Source: Acheta domesticus
Taxonomy: Eukaryota > Arthropoda > Insecta > Orthoptera > Gryllidae
Direction of reading: 5' to 3'
Length of the DNA stretch: 64,000 nucleotides
Assembly (NCBI GenBank): GCA_031308135.1
Contig: JAHLJT010009419.1
Location: 33,714,540 to 33,778,539 of the forward strand
The translations under genes were made by a program, and so were the position numbers. Positions 12,780-25,223 of this stretch are shown piece by piece (the first letter of the stretch is position 1; the number at the start of each line of letters is the position of its first letter). The notes beneath the pieces are model-generated. The model was not told the origin of the DNA. It ran no database searches and saw nothing but the letters and a program-made list of their open reading frames with translations.

Positions 12780-13283
12780 AAAGCGAATTTGTTAAGTAGT
12801 AGTCTAGACTGACATAGGGGCTAGCGCCCGAGTACCGGTCTTCCTACTACTGCTAGGGCCGACGCTTCGGCCATGTACACTTTAAGTTATATAATAAACA
12901 CGTATACTGTCGTTCTGTCAAACATAAATAACTGTTCAAGAAGAGGAATGAGCAATATCGTAATTGAAAATAAAAGTAAAGTATATAAGTTATTGAAAAT
13001 AAATTTAATCGCATATTGACTCTAGAACTCCTACACAATAATCAATTATTTAACAACTTCCATTTTGTACTTTTAAATAAAAATATCTCTGGTCTATCAT
13101 CCGTCCTGACGTTGGCCAGATTATTCATGGATTAGCTTCTTCCACCTTTCCCTCTTATCACTTCCTTCTCTTTTCAGTTGTTCTGGGAAATTCATTCTTA
13201 GCCATAAAGAGTAGAGGAAAGATCTTTTCACTATATTTAAATGGCCCGTACAGTTCTAGAAAAGAAGAGTTTTACCTGTCCGA
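12780..13283. other. Spacer, nothing recognised
   Basis: AT-rich, short ORFs only. Confidence 0.5.
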
Positions 13284-13740
13284 TTGATTAGCGATTCCGG
13301 GCGCCCAAATGCTAAGGTCATTAGTCCCGTATGTTTGACGGCGGGAGTTGGCATTTGTCTTTCCCCTCTAGCTGGCGAGATGCCGCAAAGACTTGCGTCG
13401 GCTTCCGGTGATTTTTCCCAATCAGGTATTTCCCACCAGGGAGCACCGCTCTAGAAAGGACCAGTTCTAAGCTCCCGACTGGTCTCTCGACAAGTGTGAT
13501 ATTGTAGGGCGTGTGTGTGTGTGTGTGTGTAAGGAGTGAGGACAGGACAAGGAAGAGGAAGAAAAGATCGTGCGTGGTCCGTGGCCCGTTGGTTAGAGTA
13601 CTGCTCCGGCATTTGCCTGGTAATGATCGGAGAGACTACCTGTCAGAGTGACCGGCCGCTAGAATTCTCCTCCAGACAGCAGCTGAATTAGACCTAGCTG
13701 TGTAGGTAGTGTCGAAATCAAGGACTCAAATCCCCGGAAT
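13284..13740 (-). mobile_element. SINE family S2 copy
   Basis: Near full length: GATTGATTAGCGATTCCGGG at the left, a GT microsatellite at 13509-13530, GGCCCGTTGGTTAGAGTACT, GCCGCTAGAATTCTCCTCC and GGACTCAAATCC at the right. A perfect hairpin lies immediately to its right. Confidence 0.8.
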
Positions 13741-13742
13741 CC

Positions 13743-13789
13743 TTCGAACAGGAAAAATCGGCCACATTTGCCGATTTTTCCTGTTCGAA
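13743..13789. repeat. Perfect 20-bp inverted repeat with a 7-nt loop
   Basis: TTCGAACAGGAAAAATCGGC at 13743-13762 pairs exactly with 13770-13789; the loop is CACATTT. Confidence 0.97.
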
Positions 13790-14559
13790 TATGTGCACTC
13801 GTGTTTAAGGTCAATCCACATTCGGAATGCGTGCTATGTTTTCGTTTTTCCCTTCTCGGTAAATAGAAGCGTCTCTTGCCATCACCTCGCGATTAAACCC
13901 AACTGGAAATTGTAAGCTTCGGATTATGTTTAATCTAAGAGTAAACAAACGCATTTCAGTTTGTAAGTTCACCGTAAATTACCTAGAAAAATTGAATCAA
14001 ATATTTTACTTACAGACCCAAACGAGATGGAATATATGGATGCGCTTTTATTTCCATAACGCTCTATCATAACGAGTTCCGAACTGTTTGTCCATATTTT
14101 CCTGCGAAGAATGAGCTGAACTTATATCCACTGCCTTCAAAACTGGTAAACAACTACATGATATTTTCTCGGGTCACTTAATAATCAAAATAGATGCTTT
14201 CACAATTCAGTAATTGAAAACGTCGAGAATATTTTCTTTAAAATAAAAATGGTAGCAAGGTTATACTGAATGGCTACTTTTCATACGATAGTCTTGAAAA
14301 TGAACTACTGGTAGTACAATAGCACATAATTTCTCCTATATTTATAGCTATCACGTAATGTTACAATCTTTTAATTTCCATCATACTAACAACTCAGTCA
14401 TCACATGAAATTCTCTTAACCAAACTAAACAAAGGTTCGCCAAAAAATATTCATTTTTTGAGAAATTCAAAAGCTTAAATTAAATTGTCTTTCTGTCGTA
14501 GAATTCAGTGTGTTGTGCTCTCTTCTTACACAAAGTATGAAGAAAAAATATTTGGGCGG
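13790..14559. other. Spacer, nothing recognised
   Basis: AT-rich. No coding or terminal repeat signal. Confidence 0.5.
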
Positions 14560-14630
14560 GCGTAAATTTGAACTCGAGCGCTAATAGGAAGCAAAACCCG
14601 TTCCTGAGCTACCGCAGCAATGTAATATAT
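14560..14630 (-). repeat. tRNA-like SINE head or tRNA pseudogene
   Basis: On the minus strand GCTGCGGTAGCTCAGGAACG begins a tRNA-like stretch with TTTGCTTCCTATTAGCGC and GAGTTCAAATTTA. The T-arm does not pair well, so this is not a functional tRNA. Confidence 0.4.
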
Positions 14631-14759
14631 TATGCCTGAGTGCGATAATCAATTCTTAAACAATATTAAGCCTAAAATTACGTAGTAATCTAGAACAGTG
14701 AGTAATCAATTCCATTAAAAAAGAAATCTCTGTATTCAATATTGAAGGTGAACGACAAG

Positions 14760-15243
14760 TTCAAACAAAATTCAATTTTCCAATTTTTGAAAAGCCGGAG
14801 GTTTTATTAAATATGTGTTTTTGCCAAAGTTTGTTTATTCGAGTAAAAAAATGTTGAGCCACTTCGGGGAAAATTTCAAAATTTCCGTAAATGGGCTTTA
14901 TATACAAAACCTCCAAACACGGAAAGATACGTTTCCAATTGACGGGTCGCCCCAGATCGATAAGCCAGATCGATCGGGAAATGTCCATTTCGGTGAAATT
15001 TCTATTTATGGTACAGGCGCTAGGGTTTTTCAAAGACAGACGGCCGGACAGACGACGGACTTTTTCGGTATCAAGGACCCAAAAATGTGTAAATGTGTGA
15101 AAGTAATATTCGTTTTGAAGAAAGTACTATTCTTCAACAGTTTTTTGCCGTAAGGGATCTACAAAATGTATTTTATATCAACATTTTGGCACTTTTTTCC
15201 TGCAACGTTACATTACTTTCTCTATTCTATGTACACGAGAAAG
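14760..15243 (+). repeat. Repeat R1, copy A (right end only)
   Basis: Holds the R1 right end: GAAATGTCCATTTCGGTGAA, GGCGCTAGG, a short GACGG/GACGAC tract, TTTTTCGGTATCAAGGACCC and the palindromic terminus (ACTTTCTC...GAGAAAG) at 15208-15243. The next R1 copy begins immediately after. Confidence 0.75.
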
Positions 15244-16855
15244 AACTAGTGGTGCTACAGAATGGCACAGACTTTCCCGTATTAGTTTTCTATTTCTTTT
15301 AGTCTCGGCTAGCTATTCATACTTGCCACATACTCTTGCCAGCTGCCATCTATCGCCGCCCAAAGTACATTTTTTTTTTACATTTTCTTAATTTTTCTCT
15401 TTCTTAATAGTAGAATGCAAATATTATTTTAAGGATATTAAAGAACAGAAAAAACTAGTCCTAAATGGAAATTTTCTTTGAAAAATTTGGAGCCTTTTTA
15501 GGATATGGAGTTGAAGCGCCACTGTTAATGTGAAAATTGAAGCTCTTTTTCATAGGAATCTTTTGTGATTTCGAAAAACTTTATTAGAAGTAATTTGAAG
15601 CACATTAACTCAGAAATACAATAGTGTTTACATATGGCTGGAAATATGCATAATAACAGTGTGCTAGATCTTTCAAAAAATTACATTAATGTACTTTTTT
15701 TAGAAAATACCCCAAAATGAACTTTACATCGTATTAAAGGGTATGATTTGCAATATAGGTTCGGAAAGTTTGAAGAAAAAATGCGTTTCTGAAAATGCGG
15801 AATATTGAGCTAGTTTTCACTGAAAACGGTTGAGGTTTCGACAAACTTTACTTGACATTATTTAAAGCACATATTTGCATAAATTTAATAATGTGACCAC
15901 ATCGCCGCTAATGTAAATATTAACGACGTGAGAGAAGTCAAACAAATTACATTTTTCCAATTTTTGGAAAAAACAGAAGAATACAACAATATGGAGGTTA
16001 TGTCATCTCATAGAGTACATTTAGTCCGTACCAAAAGTTTAAAGAAAAAATTTGGAGCCGTTTGTGAGAAAATCTTGTTGTTGTATTTTTTTTAATTGCA
16101 CATATTGCACGCAATATTGCGCGAAAACTACTAAAATTTTCAAAACAATGTGCATGACCTTAAACAAAGAACTAATTTTGGAGAACAAATTTCATTTGAA
16201 GGAAAAATTTCTATCTTCAATTTTGTACTTGTAGGAAGACGCCGAAAAAAATTCAAACTCTCACAATTTTCGAAAATTTATAGTTATCCGTGAAAATCGG
16301 ACCTATGTCACCTTAATAAGTGAATTTTACTCTATTGTGACAAGAAATTTGAAGAAAAAACTTGGAGAAGTTTTTGAGAAAATTTCGAAAATGTATGGGG
16401 GAGGCCTTCATGTGAATTCCTCCCAAATTTTGAAGACTTTTTTTCAAAATCTCAAAGATTCGACTCAAACCAGATCGACCGGGGAATATCCATTTCGGAA
16501 GAAATCGTACCTATGTTTAGGCGCTAGTAGTGTTCACGGACGGACGGACGGACGGACGGACGGACGGACGGACGGACGAACGGACGAACGGACGAACGGA
16601 CGGACGAACGGACGTTTTCCTTTCAATTGGTTTTTCGGTATCAAGGACCCACAAAAAAGGAATTGTGGCTACACCACATGTTGGGAGTTTCTTTTTCTTA
16701 ATTTAACAATTTGTTTTATCCACTTCTTCGTTATCAGCGCTCGGCAATGAATTTTTTTCCGCCGAACATTTGCCGTTTTTTTGTGCAGCATTACATAACT
16801 TTCCCTATACTACGTATATTACTCCGTGAATACGTACGTATACGGGAAAGTAAAA
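15244..16855 (+). repeat. Repeat R1, copy B (full length)
   Basis: Left end AACTAGTGGTGCTACAGAAT, then four diverged sub-units with TTTGAAGAAAAAA-like blocks at about 15477, 15769, 16036 and 16349. These are followed by GGCGCTAGTAG, an expanded (GGAC)n tract at 16537-16613, TTTTTCGGTATCAAGGACCC and a palindromic terminus 16808-16855 (CTTTCCCTATAC...CGTATACGGGAAAG). No intact ORF beyond those opened by the GGAC tract. Confidence 0.85.
16537..16613. repeat. (GGAC)n microsatellite inside R1
   Basis: Nearly perfect GGAC repeats with a few GAAC variants; the copy at 59479 has only a few units, so the expansion is local. Confidence 0.95.
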
Positions 16856-16859
16856 ACTG

Positions 16860-19139
16860 AAGAACCCTGGGGTATCCAAGCAATTTATTTTTTCACAGTC
16901 AACCTTCTAGAGAGGAAAAGGAATGATTTTTATCTTTGGTGTAAGAGGAAAGTAATGTTATTGACATTCTCGCTGCGAACCATCTTCCTTGTCACCACAC
17001 TTGCCTGCCATCTCCGCCATGCACGCCTTACCCGGACTCACCACTTCTTCCGCCTTCCCCTAAACGTGCCACCCCGCCACGCTCTGCCCTACCCTACCCC
17101 GCCCTACAGCGCCGCTGCTCTGCAGTACCTCATATGTCGCGAATTGCATTGAAATAAGTTACAATGAATTAACATCGATGGACTGATAATCACCAGGTCA
17201 TACTTAATCTTTATAGAAGAATAAAAAGAAGGCAAAAGTGGCCATGATAGACTCGTAGAAAAACAAGCGAGAAGATAAATGCGCAGATTATGCATTAAAA
17301 AGAGAGAACACGGGCGGGCTAAGTCCCATAAAAATGCTCCGTGATCCCAACACTTCACGACGGTTTCACGCAAGAAGGTACTCATTACACGTCTCCGGCC
17401 GGTGCTTGCTTGCTAATCTCCAAAACCATAAGTTCATGTGGGCAACCATGCAATACTAAGTTAGAAATAACATGTTTTGAAGACGTTAAAGTGCTCAAAA
17501 CGCGTTTTATTGGGGGTAGGGTGGAGGAGTTATGGTACCTACAAATTTAACAATGGCTCTTTTAATTCTTTTTGAATGCCATTTGAGGGATCCTTCTAGA
17601 ACATTCTGGAAGAATTCTCGAAAACAGTGTTTAGGATGTTTCAAAGCTGCGAGGAGAAACGCTGTGAATAACCATACATATTTTGTCATAACGTGAAACA
17701 TTACGACTTGATTCGTCAGCTAGACGAAAAAACTGTTTTAACGATAAAATATTGAACCTTATTAAATCTGATTTAAGTCATACGTTCGAGTGACATTTGG
17801 GGATGAATAGCTGTTGTTTCAAGGGAAATCAATGAGTACAACACCTCATCAGATGGGGTACGGATGTGATTCTCCAAATTCGTTTGTTGGGGTGGATTCA
17901 AGGCTGTAACTGAAAACAACCTTCAAGTCGAAAAGATGCAACAAAACACTTTTTTATATTGCTTTTAATTTTAAAGCCTAATCAATATTCATTCAAGTAC
18001 TTCTCATGATCCAGCCGTTGAAATTTAGTTTGTTTTAAATGTATTTTTATATAGAAAAAATATTTTTTATATAGTTTGTTTTAAATGTATATTTTATATA
18101 GAACCAATAAACATTATCCTAAGAAATTGTTCTAAGAAATTTCTACGAAATATCTAAGAAATTTCTTCAGGTATTTTATGGGCATGTTTATCAAAATCAC
18201 TATTACATTTCGTGTAGTTACAATACAAATATCAAGAATTAAAAGAATCTGCAAAATAATAATATTATAAATATAACACCCAAAAACAAATTCCATATAT
18301 AGGTTATTGCTAATTTTCTGAATGGTATTAAAACGCGAATTAGCTGGTTAATTATTACATAATTCAAAAATGGGTGGATAGAGTCCGAAGACGACTCAGT
18401 TTCGAAGGCAGCTTCGGACTTAACTCGGATGATGTGAATTATATTTACCACCACGAATTGCCTAAGAAAGATGACGAGGAATAGCAGATAAATGCGATAA
18501 ACACGAATCGTACTGCAGGTCTGAAGTTTCTAACAGACTAGTGAGACATAAGATGTAAAGTTTCGAGATCTCCTGTATATATGTATTTATACTTACACGA
18601 TACCTACCCTAAACTCACTATAGAGAGTATTTCAGAATAAATGGTACAAGTTTCTAGTGCATGTAGAGGAGTAGAAAATAATTTTTGCCAATAAACATGT
18701 ACTGAAAATTGCATATAATGTAGTTTTGGTCTTGTGTACTTCTTACTTGTGACATTGTCCCTATTGTTAGGCCACCTAGTATGTACATATATTCGATAGA
18801 AACAAGAAATCTCCTTCTCAGAGTCTGAATGTGAACTGCCGAACACCTGTGCATGAGTTACCTCAAAATCAGGGAGAAAATGTCACATGTTACGCTATTT
18901 GAAATTTTCCACTCCATGTTCTTAAGGAAAATGTGATAATTTTCGAACCCTCTACATGTCCTAGAAGTTTATAATATTTACTCTTGAAACTCCTGTATAC
19001 CTCAGTTGAAGCTTCGTTGCGCATTTACGAGTTGGGACAAAAAGACGTCGGCCTTGGGTTTAAGCGATTTACATAAAACAATTTAGAGTCTGTAGAATGC
19101 ATCATTTCCAAAGCATTTTTAAGCCAAAAAACCTCTCGC
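16860..19139. other. Region upstream of the lipase promoter array
   Basis: Mostly AT-rich. A C-rich stretch at 17000-17110 holds no recognisable exon. A duplicated AGTTTGTTTTAAATGTAT (18027, 18074) is the only local repeat noticed. ORFs at 16826-17152 and 17104-17385 lack domains. Confidence 0.5.
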
Positions 19140-19925
19140 GGATACAAAATACCCCTCACAGTCGGACTGACATTAATTTACCACGCAGCCAATGCTCCTC
19201 CTCCCCGTCATCGCCATGACAGACACCCGCACCGCTGCCTTCGCCGTCACCGCCGCCAGTAACGCCACTGGCCAAATCGGCCACCACAATGGTCACCTTC
19301 ACCGCCACACTCCCAGCGCGGCAGGTACGTAAACGTATTACCACCACTGCCCTTTGTAATGAGTAATTCACCACACTGCCACTGCCCTTTTCTCCCCTGT
19401 CATCGCCATGACTTTCCCGCCATCACCACCACCGCCACCGTCATCGCCGCCACCGCCGCCGCCAACTAACCACTACCAGCACTTGCCAAATCGTCTGCCA
19501 TAGCGGTCACCTTCACTCGACACTCCCAGCGTGGCAGGTACATACACGCGTGCGTGTACGGTGTACATACCACACCGCCACTGCCACATCCTCTCCAGTC
19601 ATCGCCATAACCGCCACCGCTATCACCACCACCACCGCCGCCGCCGCCGCCAACTAACCACTACCAGCACTTGCCAAATCGTCTGCCATAGCGGTCACCT
19701 TCACTCGACACTCCCAGCGTGGCAGGTACATACATGCGTGCGTGTACGGTGTACATACCACACCGCCACTGCCACATCCTCTCCAGTCATCGCCATAACC
19801 GCCACCGCTATCACCACCGCCGCCGCCAGCCACTAACCACTACCGCCACCGGCCGAATCCACCGCCGCAGCGGCCGCCTCCGCCTCCACCGCACCGGCCA
19901 CTCCCAGCGCGGCAGGTGCATATAA
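19140..19925 (+). repeat. Tandem array of promoter-like units of about 190 bp upstream of the lipase
   Basis: The block CACTCCCAGCGYGGCAGGT recurs at 19308, 19521, 19709 and 19899 (spacings 213, 188 and 190). The copies beginning at 19521 and 19709 are nearly identical over 188 bp. Each block is followed by GTACATA-like sequence; only the last reads GCATATAAG, the actual TATA box. Between blocks lie CCACCGCC/CATCGCC triplet-rich tracts. ORFs across this array translate simple repeats and are not genes. Confidence 0.85.
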
Positions 19926-19965
19926 GCGCGCGCGGCGCGGCCGCCGGGCACTCTCCGGCGCGGGC
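19919..19965 (+). promoter_or_regulatory. Lipase core promoter and short 5' UTR
   Basis: TATAAG at 19921 in a GC-rich context sits 45 bp before the ATG. A start site about 30 bp downstream would fall near GCACTCT (19948-19954), leaving a leader of about 15 nt. The position agrees with a TATA-driven tissue-regulated gene. Confidence 0.65.
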
Positions 19966-20152
19966 ATGGCTTCGTCGCTTCGCTGCGCGCTGCTGTCGGC
20001 GCTGCTGGGCCTGGCCGCAGCGGCGGGGCCGCTCACGCAAATCTCGCGGGCCGCGGGCGGGGTGGCCAGCGGGGTGGCCGACGCGGCCGGCGGGGCGGCC
20101 AACGCGGCGGGCGACGCCGTGGGCGTCCCAGTCGAGGAAGCCGTGCAGCCCG
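19966..20152 (+). CDS. Lipase exon 1: signal peptide and Ala/Gly linker
   Basis: The ATG at 19966 opens a hydrophobic leader (MASSLRCALLSALLGLAAAA), then a low-complexity Ala/Gly/Val stretch before VEEAVQPG. The exon ends in phase 1 at a consensus donor GTGAGT (20153). It is strongly GC-rich in AT-rich surroundings. The start is the first ATG after the TATA box and the only one giving a signal peptide in the frame continued by exon 2. Antisense and alternative-frame ORFs here reflect GC richness. Confidence 0.88.
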
Positions 20153-23100
20153 GTGAGTGCAGCCTCATATTCCCTTACGATGTTTGGTAGGCGAACAAAA
20201 TAATTGTCGAATACATAGATATTTTAGAACTTCCTAGTAGATATGCTTCTAATATCGAAATGATTTTTTACTTACAAACGGTTAATATTACAAATAAAAA
20301 AATGTTATTCTAAAAACGAGTACATACTCCATTTCAAATAAGTAATAGATAAGCTGCATTCTTTGCGGTGAGCTGCATTCTGGTGAGAGCAGCGCTTATG
20401 TTCCCTTACGATGTTTGGTATCGGAACAAAATAACAGTCGAATAAATCTATATTTTAGAACATTCGAGTAGAAATGCTTCTATCATATAAATGAGCTTTT
20501 ACTTATAAACGGATAAAATTACAAATAATAAAGTGTTAATCTGCATGCATACTCCATTTTAAATAAGTAATAGCTGTATTCTTTGCGGTGAGGTACATTC
20601 AGCCTTGTGAGTGCAACGCATATGTTCCCTTGCGATGTTTGGTATCCATTCAACATTACAGTCGAATAAATCGATATTATCTCAATTTCTATTATCTATA
20701 CTTACGATATCGAAATGAACATTTTACTTATAAACGGCGAAAATTACAAATAAAAAATGTCATTCTGCATACATACTCTATTTCAAACAAGTAATCGACA
20801 TTCTTTTCTAGGTTACTATAATAAACTTTTATTGTAGTTGATTATAATAGATTGGCTTCATTCTTTCATGATAACTGCAATAAACTGTTTATTACTATAA
20901 TTTGCATTTGTATGATTAGGGTGTAAAACATGACATCCCACACAGTCTTCTTTCGAGATACGAGTTAACATTTTCGATTAAAGAGTTTAAGTGAGTTACA
21001 TAAAAATGACAATAACCAGAATCCAAATAGGAAACTTAATTTAACTGTTTGGGTACAACGCTGCATGGGCAACAGTCAAAAACTACAATATTTTGGTGGT
21101 TTATTTTGCCGAGACTTCACTAATTTTTACAGACTTCTCATATTTTATTTATGTGAGTGGAAAGCAAGCAAAACTACACAGAAGCCGTAGAAATGTAAGA
21201 AAGAGGAGTAAGCGATTGAAGTGCCTTTGATGATTGAAACAATCGTAGAAAATGAGTACAACGAGAATTTAAAATATTCCATGCATTTGCCAGAGGTTTT
21301 GTATCGATTCAGAGATATTACTTATTAAATAGTATTCATACAGAAACTGGTAATGTCGAAAAACAGTACCGACACTATTAAAGACAAGATGTATCCTTAT
21401 TAATTAGAGACAATCTTTAAATCAGGCTTAAGACAATCATTGGTGCTAATTTTACCAGCTTTATTTTAGTAAAGTAAGAGCACCTTAAATACAGAACCAT
21501 TTGAAGTCATCCTTATGTATATTTTCTTACGGGCTTTCTAAAGTGAAATGCGAAGTAGAAAACCATTTATGATTTTATTAGGGCTTTTTTCAGCTTCAGC
21601 TCGTTAACCTCATTACTCTGTAGAGCATAAAACGTCATACTATTCGTATACACCAAACACACAATTTGCAGCCAATGCAGCACTCTCATCAACCTGTCAG
21701 TGACAAACAGCATGGGCGGCACACTCTCTCTACGCCAAATCACTCGAAGGACACACACACTAGTACTCGACCCCGACACGCATTCGGCAAAGGCGTCGCA
21801 TGAAAACTGCTCTGAAGGGGTCCAACCATGTTCGAAACAGGATTTCGCGCACGAACATTCAGGTTACGAGCAACAACCCGAAGAGCGAGCGGTCAGACAG
21901 CGGTCACACCTTCCACCGATGGAACCAGAGTTTAAATCCCGGTCGATGTGTGAAGAACAGCAGCACACAAAGCGGGCCTGCCATTGTCTCGAGGTGCTCC
22001 CTTTGTCTCTCGTATCAATGTTGTTCCATCATCCCCTGCCTCTCGTATCAATGTTGTTCCATCATCCCCTGCCTCTCGTATCAACGTTGTTCCATCATCC
22101 CCTGCCTCTCGTATCAATATTGTTACATCATCCCCTGCCTCTCGTATCAATATTGTTCCATCATCCCCTGCCTCTCGTATCAACGTTGTTCCACCATCCC
22201 CTGCCTCTCGTATCAACGTTGTTCCATTATCCCCTGCCTCTCGTATCAATGTTGTTCCATCATCCCCTGCCTCTCGTATCAACGTTGTTCCATCATCCCC
22301 TGCCTCTCGTATCAATGTTGTTCCATCATCCTCTGCCTCTCGTATCAATGTTGTTCGATCATCCCCTGCCTCTTGTATCAGTGTTCTTCCATCATCATTC
22401 GTATCATCTGTATGACTAATTTCCAAGGTACGCAGAAATTAATACAAAACTGTGCAGCTCTGGCTTTGTGAGGGCTGTCTACGGTTTTGCTAGATACCCA
22501 GGAACTCCAGATTGATTTTGACTGAGAAATACAAATACTTAATTGTGTTATTTCTACTATTTTCATTCTCCGCGTACCCATTTCATTCTCCGTTTCACAG
22601 CGTTTCATTCTGCGCGTCTGTCACTGTTTGCGACAGATCTGACGTCATGTGAAGGCATTCGCATGTGTTATGGATCTGCAACTTTTTTGATATTCTTGAA
22701 ATATAATGAACTGTCATATTGCGTACTGTATTAATGCAATATTCGTAAAGACCATTTTTGTTAAAATACTTAATTTATTGCAGTGTTATACGATTTTATT
22801 TTATTTGTTTGTTTATTGAACAACGTGCGTGTTACGTTTTGGAAAACCATTTTGAATGTTAAACAGCATATTTTGTTAAACAGCATATTTGCTGCTGCAA
22901 ACCTCCAGTAATTTCATAATCACCTATCCTTGAAATCTTCCATACATTCCTGCTATGCTCCTTAAGAACTAGGCACGGGCATCATAATGAAGAACACGTA
23001 CCTCGAAGAATATCAGTAGCCGCTGATTTTCGTACGTGACAGTTTAATCCCCCGCGTTGTGGTCTCAGATAATAACGCTTTCCCCAAAGAGTAGAATGAA

Positions 23101-23830
23101 TCGGACCAAACTGTCAGGTATCCCGAGCGTATGTTAGTCCTTCAACAGTTTTGAGTAAAAACTATCGTCATAGTCGTCTGGCACATAGGGTCAAACCTTT
23201 TGACCCTATGCGCCGGTGGACAATTTATGTTTTTCTTCTAACGCACACGGTGAGAGATTATGATTTACTTCTCACCTGTAGGAGGCCGTTAAAACAGTCC
23301 TATCGTTAGGAATATAATTAAACAACAGAGAAATATTTGGAAAAACTAACTTGCTTCCGAATTCTCAGAGTCCTCCCTAGATACGGAAGGTTCAAGCCAA
23401 TACTCGCCACGATCAACAAATTCAGTTTTTTTCACAAGAGACACACCTTACTACATGAAGGATAATTTATCGTTAGTGTGTATAGTTAATGATATGATAC
23501 AATTTTATGTCAAATGATAAACATTAACTATAATACAGTATTGTTAGTTTTATTGTTTATCAATACTGACGACGTACGACGACGATATACAATGGGCTGT
23601 CAACAAAAACTAGTTAGAATATTTTATTTACTTTAAAATACATTCGTTACATTTGAAGACGAAATAAAAAGGGATATAAGTACCTTTCTGTTAAATTTAC
23701 GTTTTTACCAGTATCATGATGAATTAATCAAGCCCTGTAACATAAATAAGAACCAAAGTCACATGCATTTCTTGATAGTGTTACGAGGTGATTATAAATG
23801 GCAGGAGTCGTATGTGTCAATAGATTTAAC

Positions 23831-23920
<90 letters not shown>

Positions 23921-25166
23921 ATTTATCTCGAAAGTATGAAATGGCACTTACATCCTTTTTTATTTCAAGTCATCACTTTATGACGGCATTGAAAAATTTC
24001 ACAAAAAAATATAGTTCAATTATCTAAGAGTTTTTGAAAAATATGATTAGTATTGCAAAAATTAGTATTATTTCTATATGCTCATGGTTTCCATTCGCCT
24101 TGCTCCAAGGAATAAATGAAACACACACAAGCTCCCAAAATATTCAAAAACCATTACCAAAATACCTGCATACACCAGCACGTGAACATACTCTAAACGA
24201 TTATGTAGAAAAGTATACCTCGAAATGCTTCACAAGCAGACATGTGCAGGCACTTGGATTATGTGTCATCGTGAAGAAATGAACACAGCTGGGTCAAGGA
24301 ACGATTGCCGGGTGGTATATTACGAACGCAATGCCACTCCGACACGACAACTTTCACTTAATCGGATACAAGCAAAATCGACCTATCCCATTGTAGTTCG
24401 AGTTACCACAGGATGTTCGGTTGTGTGATTCCCAGAGAGAGAAAAAGCTTTAATGCTCTGCTATTCAGGATGTAATTATGCATCCGGATAATGTTTTTAT
24501 TTCTAAACAGGTCACCACAAACGCCACTCATCACACAAAAATTATAAGCACTGGTGGATCGAATGAGTCCATTTCTCAATACTTTTAGTCAGGAATGTCA
24601 ATTTCACTGCGACATATAACAACAGCGTATCGAATTTATTTCATAACTAAAACATATTCTAAACCGGAGGTGGTTTAGAACAAGATTTCACGAATGAAAT
24701 ACAAAAATATTTCTTTCGTATATTATTAAAATAAAATTGAGAAAAATTGTTATCGTGAAAGAAACCATTTGCTTCTTACAAAATGGGATGAACCAGTGAC
24801 AAACTTGCATTATCATGAGTACGTTAAGAAGCTGGAGGGAAAAATCAGGATGTACAGATGTAGTTTCCGATGAAAACACACGAACGAGGCTTTTATTTTA
24901 GGTGTTTTTCATTATTGTCGGGTAAGAAAAGTGTCAAAGTCACATTATATGATTTTTTTGTGCATTTTATTTTCAGCTTTCAATATTATTTTTCGCGTCT
25001 CGGAAAACATAAACAATACAGTTTCATATGTAAACCTTGAAGACTTTCTTAGTAGCTCTTTAAATTCTAGTGGTAACGATTTAGCACAAAGAAAGGAAAG
25101 TAATATTCAAGCATTACTTATTTCGATATCGGAGGTGTAACATCCTATTTCTACCGGCATGGATGT

Positions 25167-25223
<57 letters not shown>

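Noticed and set aside
14560..14630. Functional tRNA gene
   Set aside because: A-box and anticodon-like stretch are present but the T-arm and acceptor stem do not pair.
16337..16750. 137-codon ORF rich in GRTD repeats
   Set aside because: Opened by the (GGAC)n tract within R1; other R1 copies do not keep the frame.
19531..20168. His/Arg-rich + strand ORFs and the 111-codon antisense ORF at the lipase promoter
   Set aside because: They translate CCACCGCC simple repeats or the reverse of G+C-rich exon 1; no start context or domain.
21700..22471. Overlapping ORFs of 239, 223, 143 and 164 codons
   Set aside because: They are translations of the 33-bp minisatellite in different frames.
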